A stretch of 64,000 nucleotides of DNA. It comes from Ruminococcus sp. GTDB taxonomy: Bacteria; Bacillota; Clostridia; Oscillospirales; Acutalibacteraceae. The notes below the pieces were generated by a model. It worked only from the letters and a program-made list of their open reading frames with translations. It made no database searches and was not told the origin of the DNA. Location: NCBI GenBank assembly GCA_003521625.1, contig DPHV01000031.1:1-64000 (forward strand), in the 5' to 3' direction. Numbering within the stretch: position 1 is the first letter of the stretch; every line of letters begins with the position of its first letter. Below are positions 6,918 to 15,360 of this stretch, piece by piece. Both the position numbers and the translations under genes were made by a program.

Positions 6918-8594
6918 TTACGCTTCTGCTCTGTTGATAGCGTTTAATACGCCGAGAACGGACGCTACGTTTACGTTTGAATCAATGCCGATGCCGAAAA
7001 TATTCTTTCCGTCGGGCTTTTTAAGCTCAATATATGAAACAGCCTTTGAGTCCGAGCCCTGCGAAATTGCGTGCTGGCTGTAGGAAATGAACTCGTATTT
7101 GTCAAGACCGACTGCCTTGATTGCGTTGAAAAATGCGTCAATCGGTCCGTTGCCTACGCCGCTCAATACAACCTCGTCGTTGTCGTCAATAACCATTCTG
7201 CCCTTGAAGTGAACGTAATCCTTGCCGTTTTCGCTTTCCTCGTAAATCTTTCTCTTTGCAAGCTTGTATTTCATCGGGTGATTGAGGTAGTTCTGCTCGA
7301 ACACCTCAAAAAGCTCCTTCGGGATAAGCTCACGCTCAAGCTCTTCACATTTAGCCTGAACAAGCTTTGAAAATTCGGGGTGCATACGCTTCGGCAAATC
7401 GTAGCCGAAGTTGTTGCTCATAACAAAAGCCGCACCGCCCTTGCCTGACTGCGAGTTGATTCTTATAATCGGCTCGTACTCTCTGCCGACGTCGGCAGGG
7501 TCAATCGGAAGATAGGGGATTTCCCACATATCCGTACCGCTTTCACGCATATATTTCATACCCTTGTTGATAGCGTCCTGATGCGAACCCGAAAATGCGG
7601 TGAATACAAGCTCTCCGATGTAGGGCTGACGAGGGTCGATTTTCATATTTGTGCATCTCTCGTAAATTTCACGGAGCTTCGGCAGATGTGAAAAATCAAG
7701 CTTCGGGTCAACGCCCTGTGTAAACATATTAAGTCCCATTGTAACGATGTCCATATTACCCGTACGTTCGCCGTTGCCGAAGAGCGTACCCTCAACACGG
7801 TCAGCACCTGCAAGCAATGCAAGCTCGCCTGCCGCAACGCCGCATCCACGGTCGTTGTGGGGATGAACGCTGATGATAGCGGCATCTCTGTTTTTGAGGT
7901 GTCTTATGAAATATTCAACCTGGTCGGCAAAGGTGTTCGGTGTGCACATTTCAACCGTATTGGGCAGGTTGAGAATAACGGGATTTTCCTTTGACGAGCC
8001 GAGAGCCTCCATAACCTTGTCGCAGATGTCAACAGCATTGTCCATCTCCGTACCGCTGAAGCTTTCGGGCGAATACTCAAGGCGGAAGTTTGTGTCGCCG
8101 TCGTATTCGTCGATGAGCTGTTTAATCAGATGTGCGCCCTCAACAGCAATTTTCGTAACGCCGTCCATATCGGTCTTGAAAACAACCTTTCTCTGGAGTG
8201 TAGAGGTTGAGTTGTAGAAGTGAACGATTACGTTCTTTGCACCCTTGACAGCCTCAAAGGTCTTGCGGATAAGGTGTTCTCTTGCCTGAACGAGCACCTG
8301 AATTGTAACGTCATCGGGAATGTGATTTTTTTCAATAAGCTCACGGCAGATTTCGTACTCTGTTTCCGATGCGCTTGGGAAACCGATTTCGATTTCCTTA
8401 AAGCCCATATCGCAGAGAGCGTGGAAAAACTCGAGCTTTTCTTCAAGATTCATCGGGTCAACAAGCGCCTGATTGCCGTCACGCAGGTCAACACTGCACC
8501 ATATCGGAGCTTTTGTAATGGTCTTGCTGGGCCATGTTCTGTCGGGGATGTCAATTTGTTTGAAAGGAATGTACTTTTCAAATGACGGTTTCAT
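6918..8594 (-). CDS. leuA: 2-isopropylmalate synthase, long LeuA form
   Basis: Catalyses condensation of acetyl-CoA with 2-ketoisovalerate, the first step of leucine synthesis. The product is 558 aa, the length of the LeuA2 subgroup. Visible motifs are SVDLRDGNQ (34-42, catalytic Arg and metal-binding Asp) and HPHNDRG (244-250, metal-binding His pair). The C-terminal 100 residues form the LeuA allosteric domain, where leucine feedback would act. The start has the strong ribosome site TTAGGAGG. A leucine T-box riboswitch with its own promoter sits directly upstream, so transcription depends on uncharged tRNA-Leu. The other leu genes are not in this window. Confidence 0.97.
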   Translation of the reverse strand: MKPSFEKYIPFKQIDIPDRTWPSKTITKAPIWCSVDLRDGNQALVDPMNLEEKLEFFHALCDMGFKEIEIGFPSASETEYEICRELIEKNHIPDDVTIQVLVQAREHLIRKTFEAVKGAKNVIVHFYNSTSTLQRKVVFKTDMDGVTKIAVEGAHLIKQLIDEYDGDTNFRLEYSPESFSGTEMDNAVDICDKVMEALGSSKENPVILNLPNTVEMCTPNTFADQVEYFIRHLKNRDAAIISVHPHNDRGCGVAAGELALLAGADRVEGTLFGNGERTGNMDIVTMGLNMFTQGVDPKLDFSHLPKLREIYERCTNMKIDPRQPYIGELVFTAFSGSHQDAINKGMKYMRESGTDMWEIPYLPIDPADVGREYEPIIRINSQSGKGGAAFVMSNNFGYDLPKRMHPEFSKLVQAKCEELERELIPKELFEVFEQNYLNHPMKYKLAKRKIYEESENGKDYVHFKGRMVIDDNDEVVLSGVGNGPIDAFFNAIKAVGLDKYEFISYSQHAISQGSDSKAVSYIELKKPDGKNIFGIGIDSNVNVASVLGVLNAINRAEA

Positions 8595-8620
8595 ACCAAT
8601 AACCTCCTAAAAATTCACAC

Positions 8621-8905
8621 AAAAAAAGCCCCTCAAAAGCAACCTGAAAAATTGCCAAAGGGACGAATAAAATCGTGGTACCACCCAATTTCAGCTATAT
8701 GTCACCATACAGCCCTTAAGGACTTCCAACAAAGTCCCGACCGATAACGCAGTCCTGCGTTTTGCACTACAGTGTAAAACTTTCGCACAAAAAACTCGGG
8801 GATGAGCTATTCATACAAACCTCCGCATCGGCTTACACCAACCGCCGACTCTCTTTGCCGTAAAGGCTTATATCTTGTTCCCGTCATTGTTTTTAAGGGG
8901 ATTAT
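8621..8905 (-). promoter_or_regulatory. T-box leader of leuA, leucine specifier
   Basis: The conserved T-box antiterminator sequence GGGTGGTACCACG is on the minus strand at 8686-8674. Stem I includes the purine-rich AGAGAGTCGG start and the distal-loop GGTGTAAG. The specifier loop GAATAGCTCATCC gives codon CTC (8806-8804), leucine, followed by the usual purine. The competing terminator is GTCCCTTTGGCAA paired with TTGCTTTTGAGGGGC and a run of seven T (8627-8621). Uncharged tRNA-Leu would favour the antiterminator and switch on leuA. Confidence 0.93.
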
Positions 8906-8917
8906 TCTGTTAGTACT

Positions 8918-8946
8918 ATTATATAGAGAGTTTTTGAAATTGTCAA
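8918..8946 (-). promoter_or_regulatory. consensus sigma-A promoter of the leuA T-box RNA
   Basis: TTGACA (8946-8941) and TATAAT (8923-8918) are both perfect and separated by 17 bases on the minus strand. Transcription would start near 8910, just ahead of Stem I. Confidence 0.92.
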
Positions 8947-9407
8947 GCATTTTATTTTAAACTTATCTGATTATCCCTTTTATAAAGCTATATTTTGGCT
9001 TGTTATATGAGATAAACTATAATTTAGTGTGGAGTTTGGAGTGTGGAATGTGGAGTTAATGGTCGCTACGCTCCGAATTTGTAGTAATGCGTGTTGTATG
9101 GAAAAGTTTGTTTTCCTTGGATTGATTGATATATCGGCAACGTTTATTGTATAACTGTAGCGAGCGACGAGGGCGTCGCTCGCTACAATATTAAATAAAA
9201 CATTTCCTCTAAATCCGTAGGGGACGGCTTTTCTGCGAAAACGGCAACCCTTTTGTCGCTTTGCGACATTTCCCCTAATAGGGGAATCACCCTGACGTCC
9301 CGATACGTTACCTATATATCAACTAAAAATTCGGGCTACAATTTTCTCCAAACAAACCAGCTTTTCCACCCGATTTGCCCGCCGAGGCACTCGGCTTAAC
9401 CATAGAA
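8947..9407. other. non-coding stretch with degenerate repeats and palindromes
   Basis: No gene is supported. It holds short G-rich direct repeats built from GTGTGGAGT (about 9027-9058), a perfect 14-bp hairpin at 9156-9187, small palindromes around CCCCTAATAGGGG (about 9273-9285) and a GCCGAG/CTCGGC hairpin at 9381-9395. The mixture looks like decayed dispersed repeats between the leuA promoter and a tRNA gene, a common insertion spot. Confidence 0.6.
9156..9187. repeat. perfect 14-bp inverted repeat, AGGG loop
   Basis: TGTAGCGAGCGACG and CGTCGCTCGCTACA pair without mismatch around a 4-base loop. There is no adjoining gene and no T-run, so it is more likely a palindromic dispersed repeat than a terminator. 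Confidence 0.7.
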
Positions 9408-9446
9408 TTAAAAATAAAAAATGCCTCATTCCGAAGAATGAGGCAT
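9408..9446 (-). terminator. terminator of tRNA-Arg
   Basis: On the minus strand ATGCCTCATTC and GAATGAGGCAT form an 11-bp stem with a 4-base TTCG loop, followed by TTTTTATTTT. The first base of the stem is the last base of the tRNA CCA end. Confidence 0.85.
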
Positions 9447-9522
9447 GGCGCGCCGGAAGAGACTCGAACTCCCGACCTTCTGATTCGTAGTCAGACACTC
9501 TATCCAGCTGAGCTACCGGCGC
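9446..9522 (-). tRNA. tRNA-Arg (anticodon ACG), CCA encoded
   Basis: The minus strand folds as a full cloverleaf: acceptor GCGCCGG with CCGGCGC, D-arm AGCTCAGCTGGATAGAG, anticodon arm TCTGA-CTACGAA-TCAGA giving anticodon ACG (reads CGU/CGC after A34 deamination), T-arm with GTTCGAGTC, discriminator G and an encoded CCA. It is 77 nt long. Confidence 0.96.
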
Positions 9523-9588
9523 ATATGCGGCTGTTTTTCAACCGCAAGCAGTATTATACCACACTGTATTTTAAAATGCAAGTGTTTT

Positions 9589-11001
9589 TTATTCATTTGC
9601 ATCGAAAAATGCAAAAAATGCTCTGTAAGCCATATAGACGTCGGTCTTTGAAACAATTTCAAATGGTGCGTGCATCGAAAGCACCGGCACGCCGAGGTCT
9701 ACTACGTCAACATTCATATTCGCAACGTACTTTGCAATCGTTCCGCCGCCGCCGAGGTCAACTCTGCCGAGCTCGCCAACCTGCCAGAGAATGTCGTTTT
9801 TCTCAAGCATTGCACGGATTTTTCCCATATATTCAGCCGATGCGTCCGAGGTATCGTACTTTCCGCCGTGACCTGTGTACTTCGAAATGATTACGCCGTT
9901 GTTGATATACGAGCAGTTCTTTGCTTCGTACGCAGAAGCGTAAGTCGGGTCAAAAGCCGCATTAACATCGGCAGAAAGGCAGGTGCTCTTTGAAAGCGCT
10001 CTGTAGCCCTCAACGCCGTCCTGATTTGCAAGGTCATAGATGAAGAAACGCAGAAAGTCGCTCTGCATACCCGTGTTGCCGTCACTGCCGATTTCCTCTT
10101 TGTCGGTGAGGTAGGTAATGCAGGTCTGCTCGGGAGTTTCAACGTCAACTGCCGCCATAAGCGCAGGGTAAGCACAAACCTTGTCGTCGTGGCCGTAAGC
10201 GCCTATCATACTTGCATCAAAGCCGATGTCCTTTGACTTGAACGACGGAATAAGGCAAAGCTCTGCCGAAAGGAAGTCGCCCTCGGTTATGCCGTACTTC
10301 TTGTTGAGAATAGCCATTACGTTGAGCTTTACAAGGTCCTTTTCCTCGTCCTTTGTATCGTAAGGACGTGAGCCGACAAGTACGTTCATATCCTCGCCCG
10401 TAAATGCTTTAGCCATAGGCTTTGCAGACTGCTCCTGTGCGAGGTGGGGGAGCAAATCGGTAATGCAGAAGCAGGACTCGTCCTCCTCGTCGCCCCAGCT
10501 GATGTTGACTTTTTTGCCGTCAAGCTTTACAACAGTGCCGTGAAGCGAAAGCGGAATAGCCGTCCACTGGTACTTTTTAAGACCGCCGTAGTAGTGGGTT
10601 TTGAAAAGAGCAAGGTCGTTAGCCTCGTAAAGCGGATTGGGCTTTAAGTCAATTCGGGGTGAGTCGATATGCGCAATTGCAAGACGTGCGCCGTTTTTTA
10701 CGCCGTTTTTGCCGATAACCGCAAGGGCAATCGCCTTGTCACGGTTGACATAATAAACCTTGTCGCCTGCCTTGTACTGAGCCTCTGCGTCATACTCTGT
10801 AAAGCCTGCCTTTTTTGCAAGCTCAACTGTGTAGCGTACAGCCTCACGCTCAATCGGTGAATTGTCAATGAATTTCTTATATCCCTTGCAGAATTCATCG
10901 GCTTTTTTAATTTCTCTTTTTGTAAGCGCCTTAATGCCCTTCGGCTCTTCCATCATAATTTTTTCTTTGAGTTTAGTAGTTTTTGATTTTTCATCAGCCA
11001 T
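9589..11001 (-). CDS. M18 family aminopeptidase (aspartyl aminopeptidase type)
   Basis: A 470-aa dinuclear-zinc aminopeptidase that would remove N-terminal residues from cytoplasmic peptides. Metal and catalytic motifs are visible: HIDSPR (H111, D113), DKEEIGSDG (E302, E303), SADVNAAFDP and SMHAPFE (H444). No signal peptide is present. I use ATG 11001 because AAAGGATG lies 8 bases upstream; an in-frame ATG 24 bases further up has no ribosome site. It is followed on the same strand only by tRNA-Arg. Confidence 0.95.
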   Translation of the reverse strand: MADEKSKTTKLKEKIMMEEPKGIKALTKREIKKADEFCKGYKKFIDNSPIEREAVRYTVELAKKAGFTEYDAEAQYKAGDKVYYVNRDKAIALAVIGKNGVKNGARLAIAHIDSPRIDLKPNPLYEANDLALFKTHYYGGLKKYQWTAIPLSLHGTVVKLDGKKVNISWGDEEDESCFCITDLLPHLAQEQSAKPMAKAFTGEDMNVLVGSRPYDTKDEEKDLVKLNVMAILNKKYGITEGDFLSAELCLIPSFKSKDIGFDASMIGAYGHDDKVCAYPALMAAVDVETPEQTCITYLTDKEEIGSDGNTGMQSDFLRFFIYDLANQDGVEGYRALSKSTCLSADVNAAFDPTYASAYEAKNCSYINNGVIISKYTGHGGKYDTSDASAEYMGKIRAMLEKNDILWQVGELGRVDLGGGGTIAKYVANMNVDVVDLGVPVLSMHAPFEIVSKTDVYMAYRAFFAFFDANE

Positions 11002-11073
11002 TGTAATCATCCTTTCATAAGACAAAACAAAATTATCTAATATATATTATCTGTTAAAATGTAAAAATTAACC

Positions 11074-11685
11074 TTAACCGTATAATTTTATATACATTTC
11101 TTTTGCACTTTCAACCTTGTCAACGTAATTGCTCGTTTCGGGGTAGGGGATTTTGTCGAGTGTTTTGCCGTCTTTGCTGTAGTTGCTGTCAGAAAGCCAC
11201 TCTCCGACAACAAAGCCTGCGTTGTACGCCGCAACGGCGCACCGCTCGTCACCGTAATAATCGTAAAAGTATTTCAGCAGATAACAACCGTAGTCAATAC
11301 AGACTTCGGGATTGAACAAATCGTCGGTTGTATATTCGCCGACAGTTCCTCTCTTTTCCTGTAACCACTCAAAGGAGGAGGGCATCATCTGCATAATTCC
11401 GCAGGCGCCTGCACCCGATTCTGCGTTGGGGTCAAATCCGCTTTCGGTACGTATAACGGCATAGACAAGCGAAGTTTCAAGACCGTATTCATCTGCGTAT
11501 TTTTCAACAAATTCGCTGTATTTTTGTGGATAGCTTGATTTTTCAAGATTGTTTTTTGTTTCCTCATAATAATTCGTTACAAAAAACACGATTCCGCCTG
11601 CAAGAATTGCAAGCACAATAAGCCAGATTAATGCATTTATTCCTTTTCTGCTTTTCCGCTTGTAACGACGGGAAGCTGTAGGCAT
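11074..11685 (-). CDS. membrane-anchored lytic transglycosylase (SLT domain)
   Basis: A 203-aa peptidoglycan lytic transglycosylase, cleaving the glycan strand with anhydromuropeptide formation. Residues 1-15 are very basic, 16-36 form one membrane helix, and the SLT domain follows outside the cell. The catalytic Glu is E81 in VIRTESGFDP, followed by the family motif GACGIMQMMP and AVAAYNAG. It is the last gene of the DUF951-prfA-Sua5-coaE group, 16 bases after coaE. Confidence 0.93.
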   Translation of the reverse strand: MPTASRRYKRKSRKGINALIWLIVLAILAGGIVFFVTNYYEETKNNLEKSSYPQKYSEFVEKYADEYGLETSLVYAVIRTESGFDPNAESGAGACGIMQMMPSSFEWLQEKRGTVGEYTTDDLFNPEVCIDYGCYLLKYFYDYYGDERCAVAAYNAGFVVGEWLSDSNYSKDGKTLDKIPYPETSNYVDKVESAKEMYIKLYG

Positions 11686-11701
11686 TAAATCACCTCGGTG
11701 T

Positions 11702-12310
11702 TTACCTGTTGAGTTGTTTTATCAGACCTTCAAGCTGATTGTTCAGCGAGCTTATGTCTGAATTGTTTTCTATAATATAATCGGAATTTTCTCTGAAAAA
11801 TTCCTCGTCAAGCTGTGCGTTCATTCGCATAAGCGCATTTTCTTTTGATATATTGTCACGCCAGCAGATTCTTTCAAGCCTTACCGACTTTTCGGCGGTA
11901 ATGCTGATAATTTTGTCGCAGATAACGTCTGCGTTGCTCTCAAAAAGCTGTGGAGCGTCATAGACAACCGTTGTTGCTCCGTTTTCAGCGGATTTTTTAA
12001 TTTCTGCAAAAAGCTCCGCTGTTACAAACGGATGAACAATTGAGCTTAACAGAGCGGTGTTTTCCTTTGACGAAAACGCCCTTTCTGCAAGGAGCTTTCT
12101 GTCGGGAGTGCCGTTTTCGGTGATAATATCCTCGCCGAAAACAGCCGCAATTGTTTTAAGACAGGGCGAGCCGATGTTGTAAATTTTGCGCACAAGCAAA
12201 TCGGCGTTTATTACTTTAAATCCGTTTTGTTCAAGGAAGCCTGCAACAGTGCTTTTGCCTGCTCCGCTCTGTCCCGTAAGTCCGATAATCTTACATTTTT
12301 CCAAGGTCAA
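11702..12310 (-). CDS. coaE: dephospho-CoA kinase
   Basis: Carries out the last step of coenzyme A synthesis, phosphorylating the 3'-OH of dephospho-CoA with ATP. The product is 202 aa, normal for the family. The P-loop is GQSGAGKS at residues 13-20 (K19), with NADLLVRKIY and the Asp-containing VVYDAPQLFES that serve substrate binding. It overlaps the upstream Sua5 gene by 20 bases, so the two are translationally coupled. Confidence 0.96.
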   Translation of the reverse strand: MTLEKCKIIGLTGQSGAGKSTVAGFLEQNGFKVINADLLVRKIYNIGSPCLKTIAAVFGEDIITENGTPDRKLLAERAFSSKENTALLSSIVHPFVTAELFAEIKKSAENGATTVVYDAPQLFESNADVICDKIISITAEKSVRLERICWRDNISKENALMRMNAQLDEEFFRENSDYIIENNSDISSLNNQLEGLIKQLNR

Positions 12311-13334
12311 TCACCTCAAAGCCTGCCGCCCTTATCAGCCTGTTGTAAACCGCCATTCCTACGCCGTCAAGAGAGGGCAGACGTGAATAAACGGTTTTTA
12401 TATTTTCATCTTCGTCAATTTTTCTCAATTCGTCAAATAACCTGTGCGCCTGCGCAGAATAATCACTGCGTTTGCCGAGGCTGAAACACTTAACATTAAG
12501 GATTTCAATATCCTCATCGCAACATAGTGCGGCGGTGCTTTCGTTTGCGTGTTCGTTTACATAATCAATATACTCGCTGTCACTGCATTTAAGAAGTATA
12601 ACGTTCGCCTTCGGCGCATAGTGCTTGTACTTCATTCCGGGACTTGATACCTTCGCGCCCTTTTCAAGCTGGTGCAAAACGGCGTTGTCAAGCTCCACAT
12701 TGCCGAGAACAGACCTTAACTGCTCAAGCGTAATTCCGCCGGGGCGGAGAACTCGTGGAGTTTTTTCAGCAAGCGTAATAACGGTGCTTTCAAGTCCGAC
12801 GTCGCTCATTCCTCCGTCAACAACTGCATCAATTCTGCCGCTTAAGTCGCTCATAACGTGGAGTGCCGTAGTCGGGCTTGGTGAGCCTGAAAGATTAGCC
12901 GACGGTGCGGCAAGCGGAAGTTCTGATGCTTTGATGATTTTCTGTGCGGTAGGGTGGCTTGGGAAACGAATTGCAACTGTGTCAAGTCCTGCCGATACCT
13001 CATCGGGAATCACGTCGGATTTTTCCATAATCATTGTAAGCGGACCGGGCCAGAAATTCTCTGCAAGAAGTTTTACACTTTCGGGAATTTCACGCACAAG
13101 GTTAAAGCGTTCAATGTCCGAAAAATCCGCAATATGTACAATCAGCGGATTGTCCGCAGGTCTGCCTTTTGCCGCAAAGATTTTTGCAACAGCTCTGCCT
13201 TCAAGCGCATTTGCCGCCAGACCGTAAACGGTTTCTGTGGGAAGTCCCACAAGTCCGCCGTTTTTGAGAATCTCGGCGGCTTTTGCAATATTTTCATCTG
13301 TATTGTCAAGTAAAAGTGTTTTCAAATTTTTCAC
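12291..13334 (-). CDS. tsaC: L-threonylcarbamoyladenylate synthase, Sua5 form
   Basis: Makes threonylcarbamoyl-AMP from threonine, bicarbonate and ATP for the t6A37 modification of ANN-decoding tRNAs. The 347-aa length shows the two-domain Sua5 form: the YrdC domain (about 8-205; GGLVGLPTETVYGLAANA, KGRP, APSANLSGSPSPT) and the C-terminal Sua5 domain after the PGMKYKHYAP linker near 230. It begins 4 bases after prfA ends. Its link with a release factor in one operon is common in Firmicutes. Confidence 0.95.
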   Translation of the reverse strand: MKNLKTLLLDNTDENIAKAAEILKNGGLVGLPTETVYGLAANALEGRAVAKIFAAKGRPADNPLIVHIADFSDIERFNLVREIPESVKLLAENFWPGPLTMIMEKSDVIPDEVSAGLDTVAIRFPSHPTAQKIIKASELPLAAPSANLSGSPSPTTALHVMSDLSGRIDAVVDGGMSDVGLESTVITLAEKTPRVLRPGGITLEQLRSVLGNVELDNAVLHQLEKGAKVSSPGMKYKHYAPKANVILLKCSDSEYIDYVNEHANESTAALCCDEDIEILNVKCFSLGKRSDYSAQAHRLFDELRKIDEDENIKTVYSRLPSLDGVGMAVYNRLIRAAGFEVIDLGKM

Positions 13335-13338
13335 CTTT

Positions 13339-14412
13339 TTACGATTCCATACTTTCCTTCAGCTTTTCGGCTCGGTCAGCCGCAATGAGTGCGTCAATCA
13401 CTTCGTCAAGATTGCCGTTTAAAATGTCCTCAAGCTTGTAAAGTGTAAGTCCGATTCTGTGGTCAGTCAGTCTGCCCTGCGGATAGTTGTATGTGCGGAT
13501 TCGCTCGCTTCTGTCGCCTGTTCCGACCTGCGATTTCCTGTCGGCGGCAATTTCACTTGCCTGTTTGTCCTGCTTTTCCTTGAGCAGTCGGCTTTTAAGA
13601 ACCTTTAAAGCCTTGTCCTTGTTCTTGTACTGACTGCGCTCATCCTGACACTCAACAACCGTTCCCGTCGGGATATGCGTAATTCTGATTGCGGAGCTTG
13701 TTTTGTTGATGTGCTGACCGCCTGCGCCGCTTGAGCGGAACGTGTCAATTTTCAAATCCGACGGGTCAATCTCAAGCTCAACGTCTTCCGCCTCGGGAAG
13801 AACGGCTACTGTGGTTGTCGAGGTATGCACCCTGCCCTGACTTTCGGTTTCGGGCACACGCTGAACACGGTGAACGCCGCTTTCGTACTTAAAGCGTGAG
13901 TATGCGCCGTCGCCCTCAATCATAAAGGAAATCTCCTTGTAGCCGCCAAGCTCGGTTTCGTTTGCGTTGATGACCTCAACTCTGTAGCCGTGCCTTTCAG
14001 CATACATTGAGTACATTCTGAAAAGCACTGCGCTGAACAGCGCCGACTCCTCGCCGCCTGCGCCGCCTCGGATTTCAACGATTACGTTTCTTTCGTCGTT
14101 CGGGTCTTTGGGGAGAAGAAGAATTTTCAGCTTTTCGGAAAGTGTTTCAATAGATGATTTTGCCTCGTCAAGCTCTGCCTGTGCAAGCTCTTTAAGCTCG
14201 GAGTCAGAGGTTTCGCCTAAAATCTCAAGGCTTTCCTTTTCGCTTTCTACTGCGCTTTTGTAGTCACGGTAGGTAAGCACGATTTCTTCAATCGACTTAA
14301 GCTCCTTCATCACCTTTTGAAATTCATCGGGGTTTGCGGCGACCGACGGCTCGTAGAGCCTTTGCGAAAGCTCGGAATATCTTTTGTCAAAAATTTCTAT
14401 CTTGTCAAACAT
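13339..14412 (-). CDS. prfA: peptide chain release factor 1
   Basis: Recognises UAA and UAG and triggers peptide release. The product is 357 aa. The catalytic GGQ motif lies at 231-233 in RSSGAGGQHINKT. The stop-codon recognition motif of the PxT type reads PET in HRVQRVPETES, where PAT or PVT is more usual. It is preceded by a DUF951 gene and followed within 4 bases by the Sua5 gene. Confidence 0.97.
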   Translation of the reverse strand: MFDKIEIFDKRYSELSQRLYEPSVAANPDEFQKVMKELKSIEEIVLTYRDYKSAVESEKESLEILGETSDSELKELAQAELDEAKSSIETLSEKLKILLLPKDPNDERNVIVEIRGGAGGEESALFSAVLFRMYSMYAERHGYRVEVINANETELGGYKEISFMIEGDGAYSRFKYESGVHRVQRVPETESQGRVHTSTTTVAVLPEAEDVELEIDPSDLKIDTFRSSGAGGQHINKTSSAIRITHIPTGTVVECQDERSQYKNKDKALKVLKSRLLKEKQDKQASEIAADRKSQVGTGDRSERIRTYNYPQGRLTDHRIGLTLYKLEDILNGNLDEVIDALIAADRAEKLKESMES

Positions 14413-14439
14413 AAATCTACCCTGTTTTTATCCGTAAAA

Positions 14440-14622
14440 TTAATTTTGTTCAATAATTCGTCTGATGTTTTTCTCAATCTTATTGCGTGGCACCATAACC
14501 TCTCTGCCGCACTTTTCACACCTGATTTTGAAATCCATTCCAATGCGCAGAATTGTAAAAATCTTGCCGCCGCAGGGATGTTGTTTTTTCATCTCAACAC
14601 GGTCGCCGACGTTTACGTTCAA
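14440..14622 (-). CDS. DUF951 family small protein
   Basis: A 60-aa protein of the DUF951 family, which is conserved in Firmicutes and of unknown function. It has a beta-rich SH3-like look with VGDRVEMKKQHPCGGKIF, then FKIRCEKCGREVMV with a C-x2-C pair that, with the earlier Cys, could bind zinc. The start is TTG 14622, eight bases after GGAGG; extending upstream would place the ribosome site inside the gene. It is the first gene of the prfA operon and has a good promoter upstream. Confidence 0.85.
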   Translation of the reverse strand: MNVNVGDRVEMKKQHPCGGKIFTILRIGMDFKIRCEKCGREVMVPRNKIEKNIRRIIEQN

Positions 14623-14681
14623 GAAAAACACCTCCGAACTGATAAGCATAATTTAATAATGCTTATTTTGCTTTAAATTTT

Positions 14682-14710
14682 ATTATACATCAAATCAGGA
14701 CAAATATCAA
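14682..14710 (-). promoter_or_regulatory. sigma-A promoter of the DUF951-prfA-Sua5-coaE-SLT operon
   Basis: TTGATA (14710-14705), a 17-base spacer and TATAAT (14687-14682), with TG two bases before the -10, on the minus strand. It lies 60 bases upstream of the DUF951 start. Confidence 0.8.
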
Positions 14711-14721
14711 CCGCATAATTT

Positions 14722-15294
14722 CTACTGTTTTGCCTGTTCTATCGGTTGCCATTCGCTATTTAAAATTGAACGTACAACGCAGTCAAATATTCCCTGATTG
14801 CTTATGCCTGCCTGACGGAGAGTACCCTCGTATTTCAAACCGCATTTTACCATAACTTTGCCCGAATTCGGATTGTTGACGTCGTGCGTTGATTCTATCC
14901 TGTTCACTCCGACCTCCTCAAACAGAAACTCAATAACTCTGCTGAAAGCTTCTGAGGTTATACCCTTGCGCCAGTATTCTTCGCCGATACAATAACCGAT
15001 AACCGTACAGCGTGTTTGCTCCTTAAGTTCAACAACGCTGATATTGCCGACAGCCTGACCGTTTTCTTTGTACTCAATAACCCAGTTGTAGTAATCCTCT
15101 TTTTCATAACAGTCAATACAGCTCTGAATATACGCTCTTACGTCGTCAACATTCGTGTACGGCTCCCAGATAAGAAATTTTGTAACGTTCGGATTTGACG
15201 CCCAGTTTCTGAACATATCCTCTGCGTCATCCAAGTGAAATTTTCTTAAAACAAGCCGCTTTGTTTCAAGAGTTTTTGTGCCGCAATGATTCAT
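14722..15294 (-). CDS. GNAT acetyltransferase, RimJ/RimL type
   Basis: A 190-aa N-acetyltransferase. The opening ETKRLVLRKFHLDDAEDMF and the acetyl-CoA-binding region YCIGEEYWRKGITSEAF are typical of the RimJ/RimL/SpeG group. The start at ATG 15294 follows AAAGGGTG. The substrate is unknown; protein N-termini, polyamines or antibiotics are all possible within this group. It lies just after the terminator of the phosphoribosyltransferase gene. Confidence 0.9.
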   Translation of the reverse strand: MNHCGTKTLETKRLVLRKFHLDDAEDMFRNWASNPNVTKFLIWEPYTNVDDVRAYIQSCIDCYEKEDYYNWVIEYKENGQAVGNISVVELKEQTRCTVIGYCIGEEYWRKGITSEAFSRVIEFLFEEVGVNRIESTHDVNNPNSGKVMVKCGLKYEGTLRQAGISNQGIFDCVVRSILNSEWQPIEQAKQ

Positions 15295-15321
15295 AGAATC
15301 ACCCTTTCTTGATATAAAATC

Positions 15322-15353
15322 AAAAACGGTGAAAGCCTTTTGAGCTTCCACCG
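15322..15353 (-). terminator. terminator of the phosphoribosyltransferase gene
   Basis: On the minus strand CGGTGGAAGC pairs with GCTTTCACCG around a TCAAAAG loop, followed by TTTTTG. It starts 8 bases after the gene end and lies just upstream of the acetyltransferase gene. Confidence 0.85.
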
Positions 15354-15360
15354 TATAGTA

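Noticed and set aside
7071..8585. Several plus-strand frames opposite leuA
   Set aside because: They lack ribosome sites and family resemblance, and leuA on the other strand is complete.
9375..9890. A 171-aa plus-strand frame across tRNA-Arg
   Set aside because: Its recognisable part is the known antisense translation of tRNA-Arg and the rest is antisense to the aminopeptidase gene.
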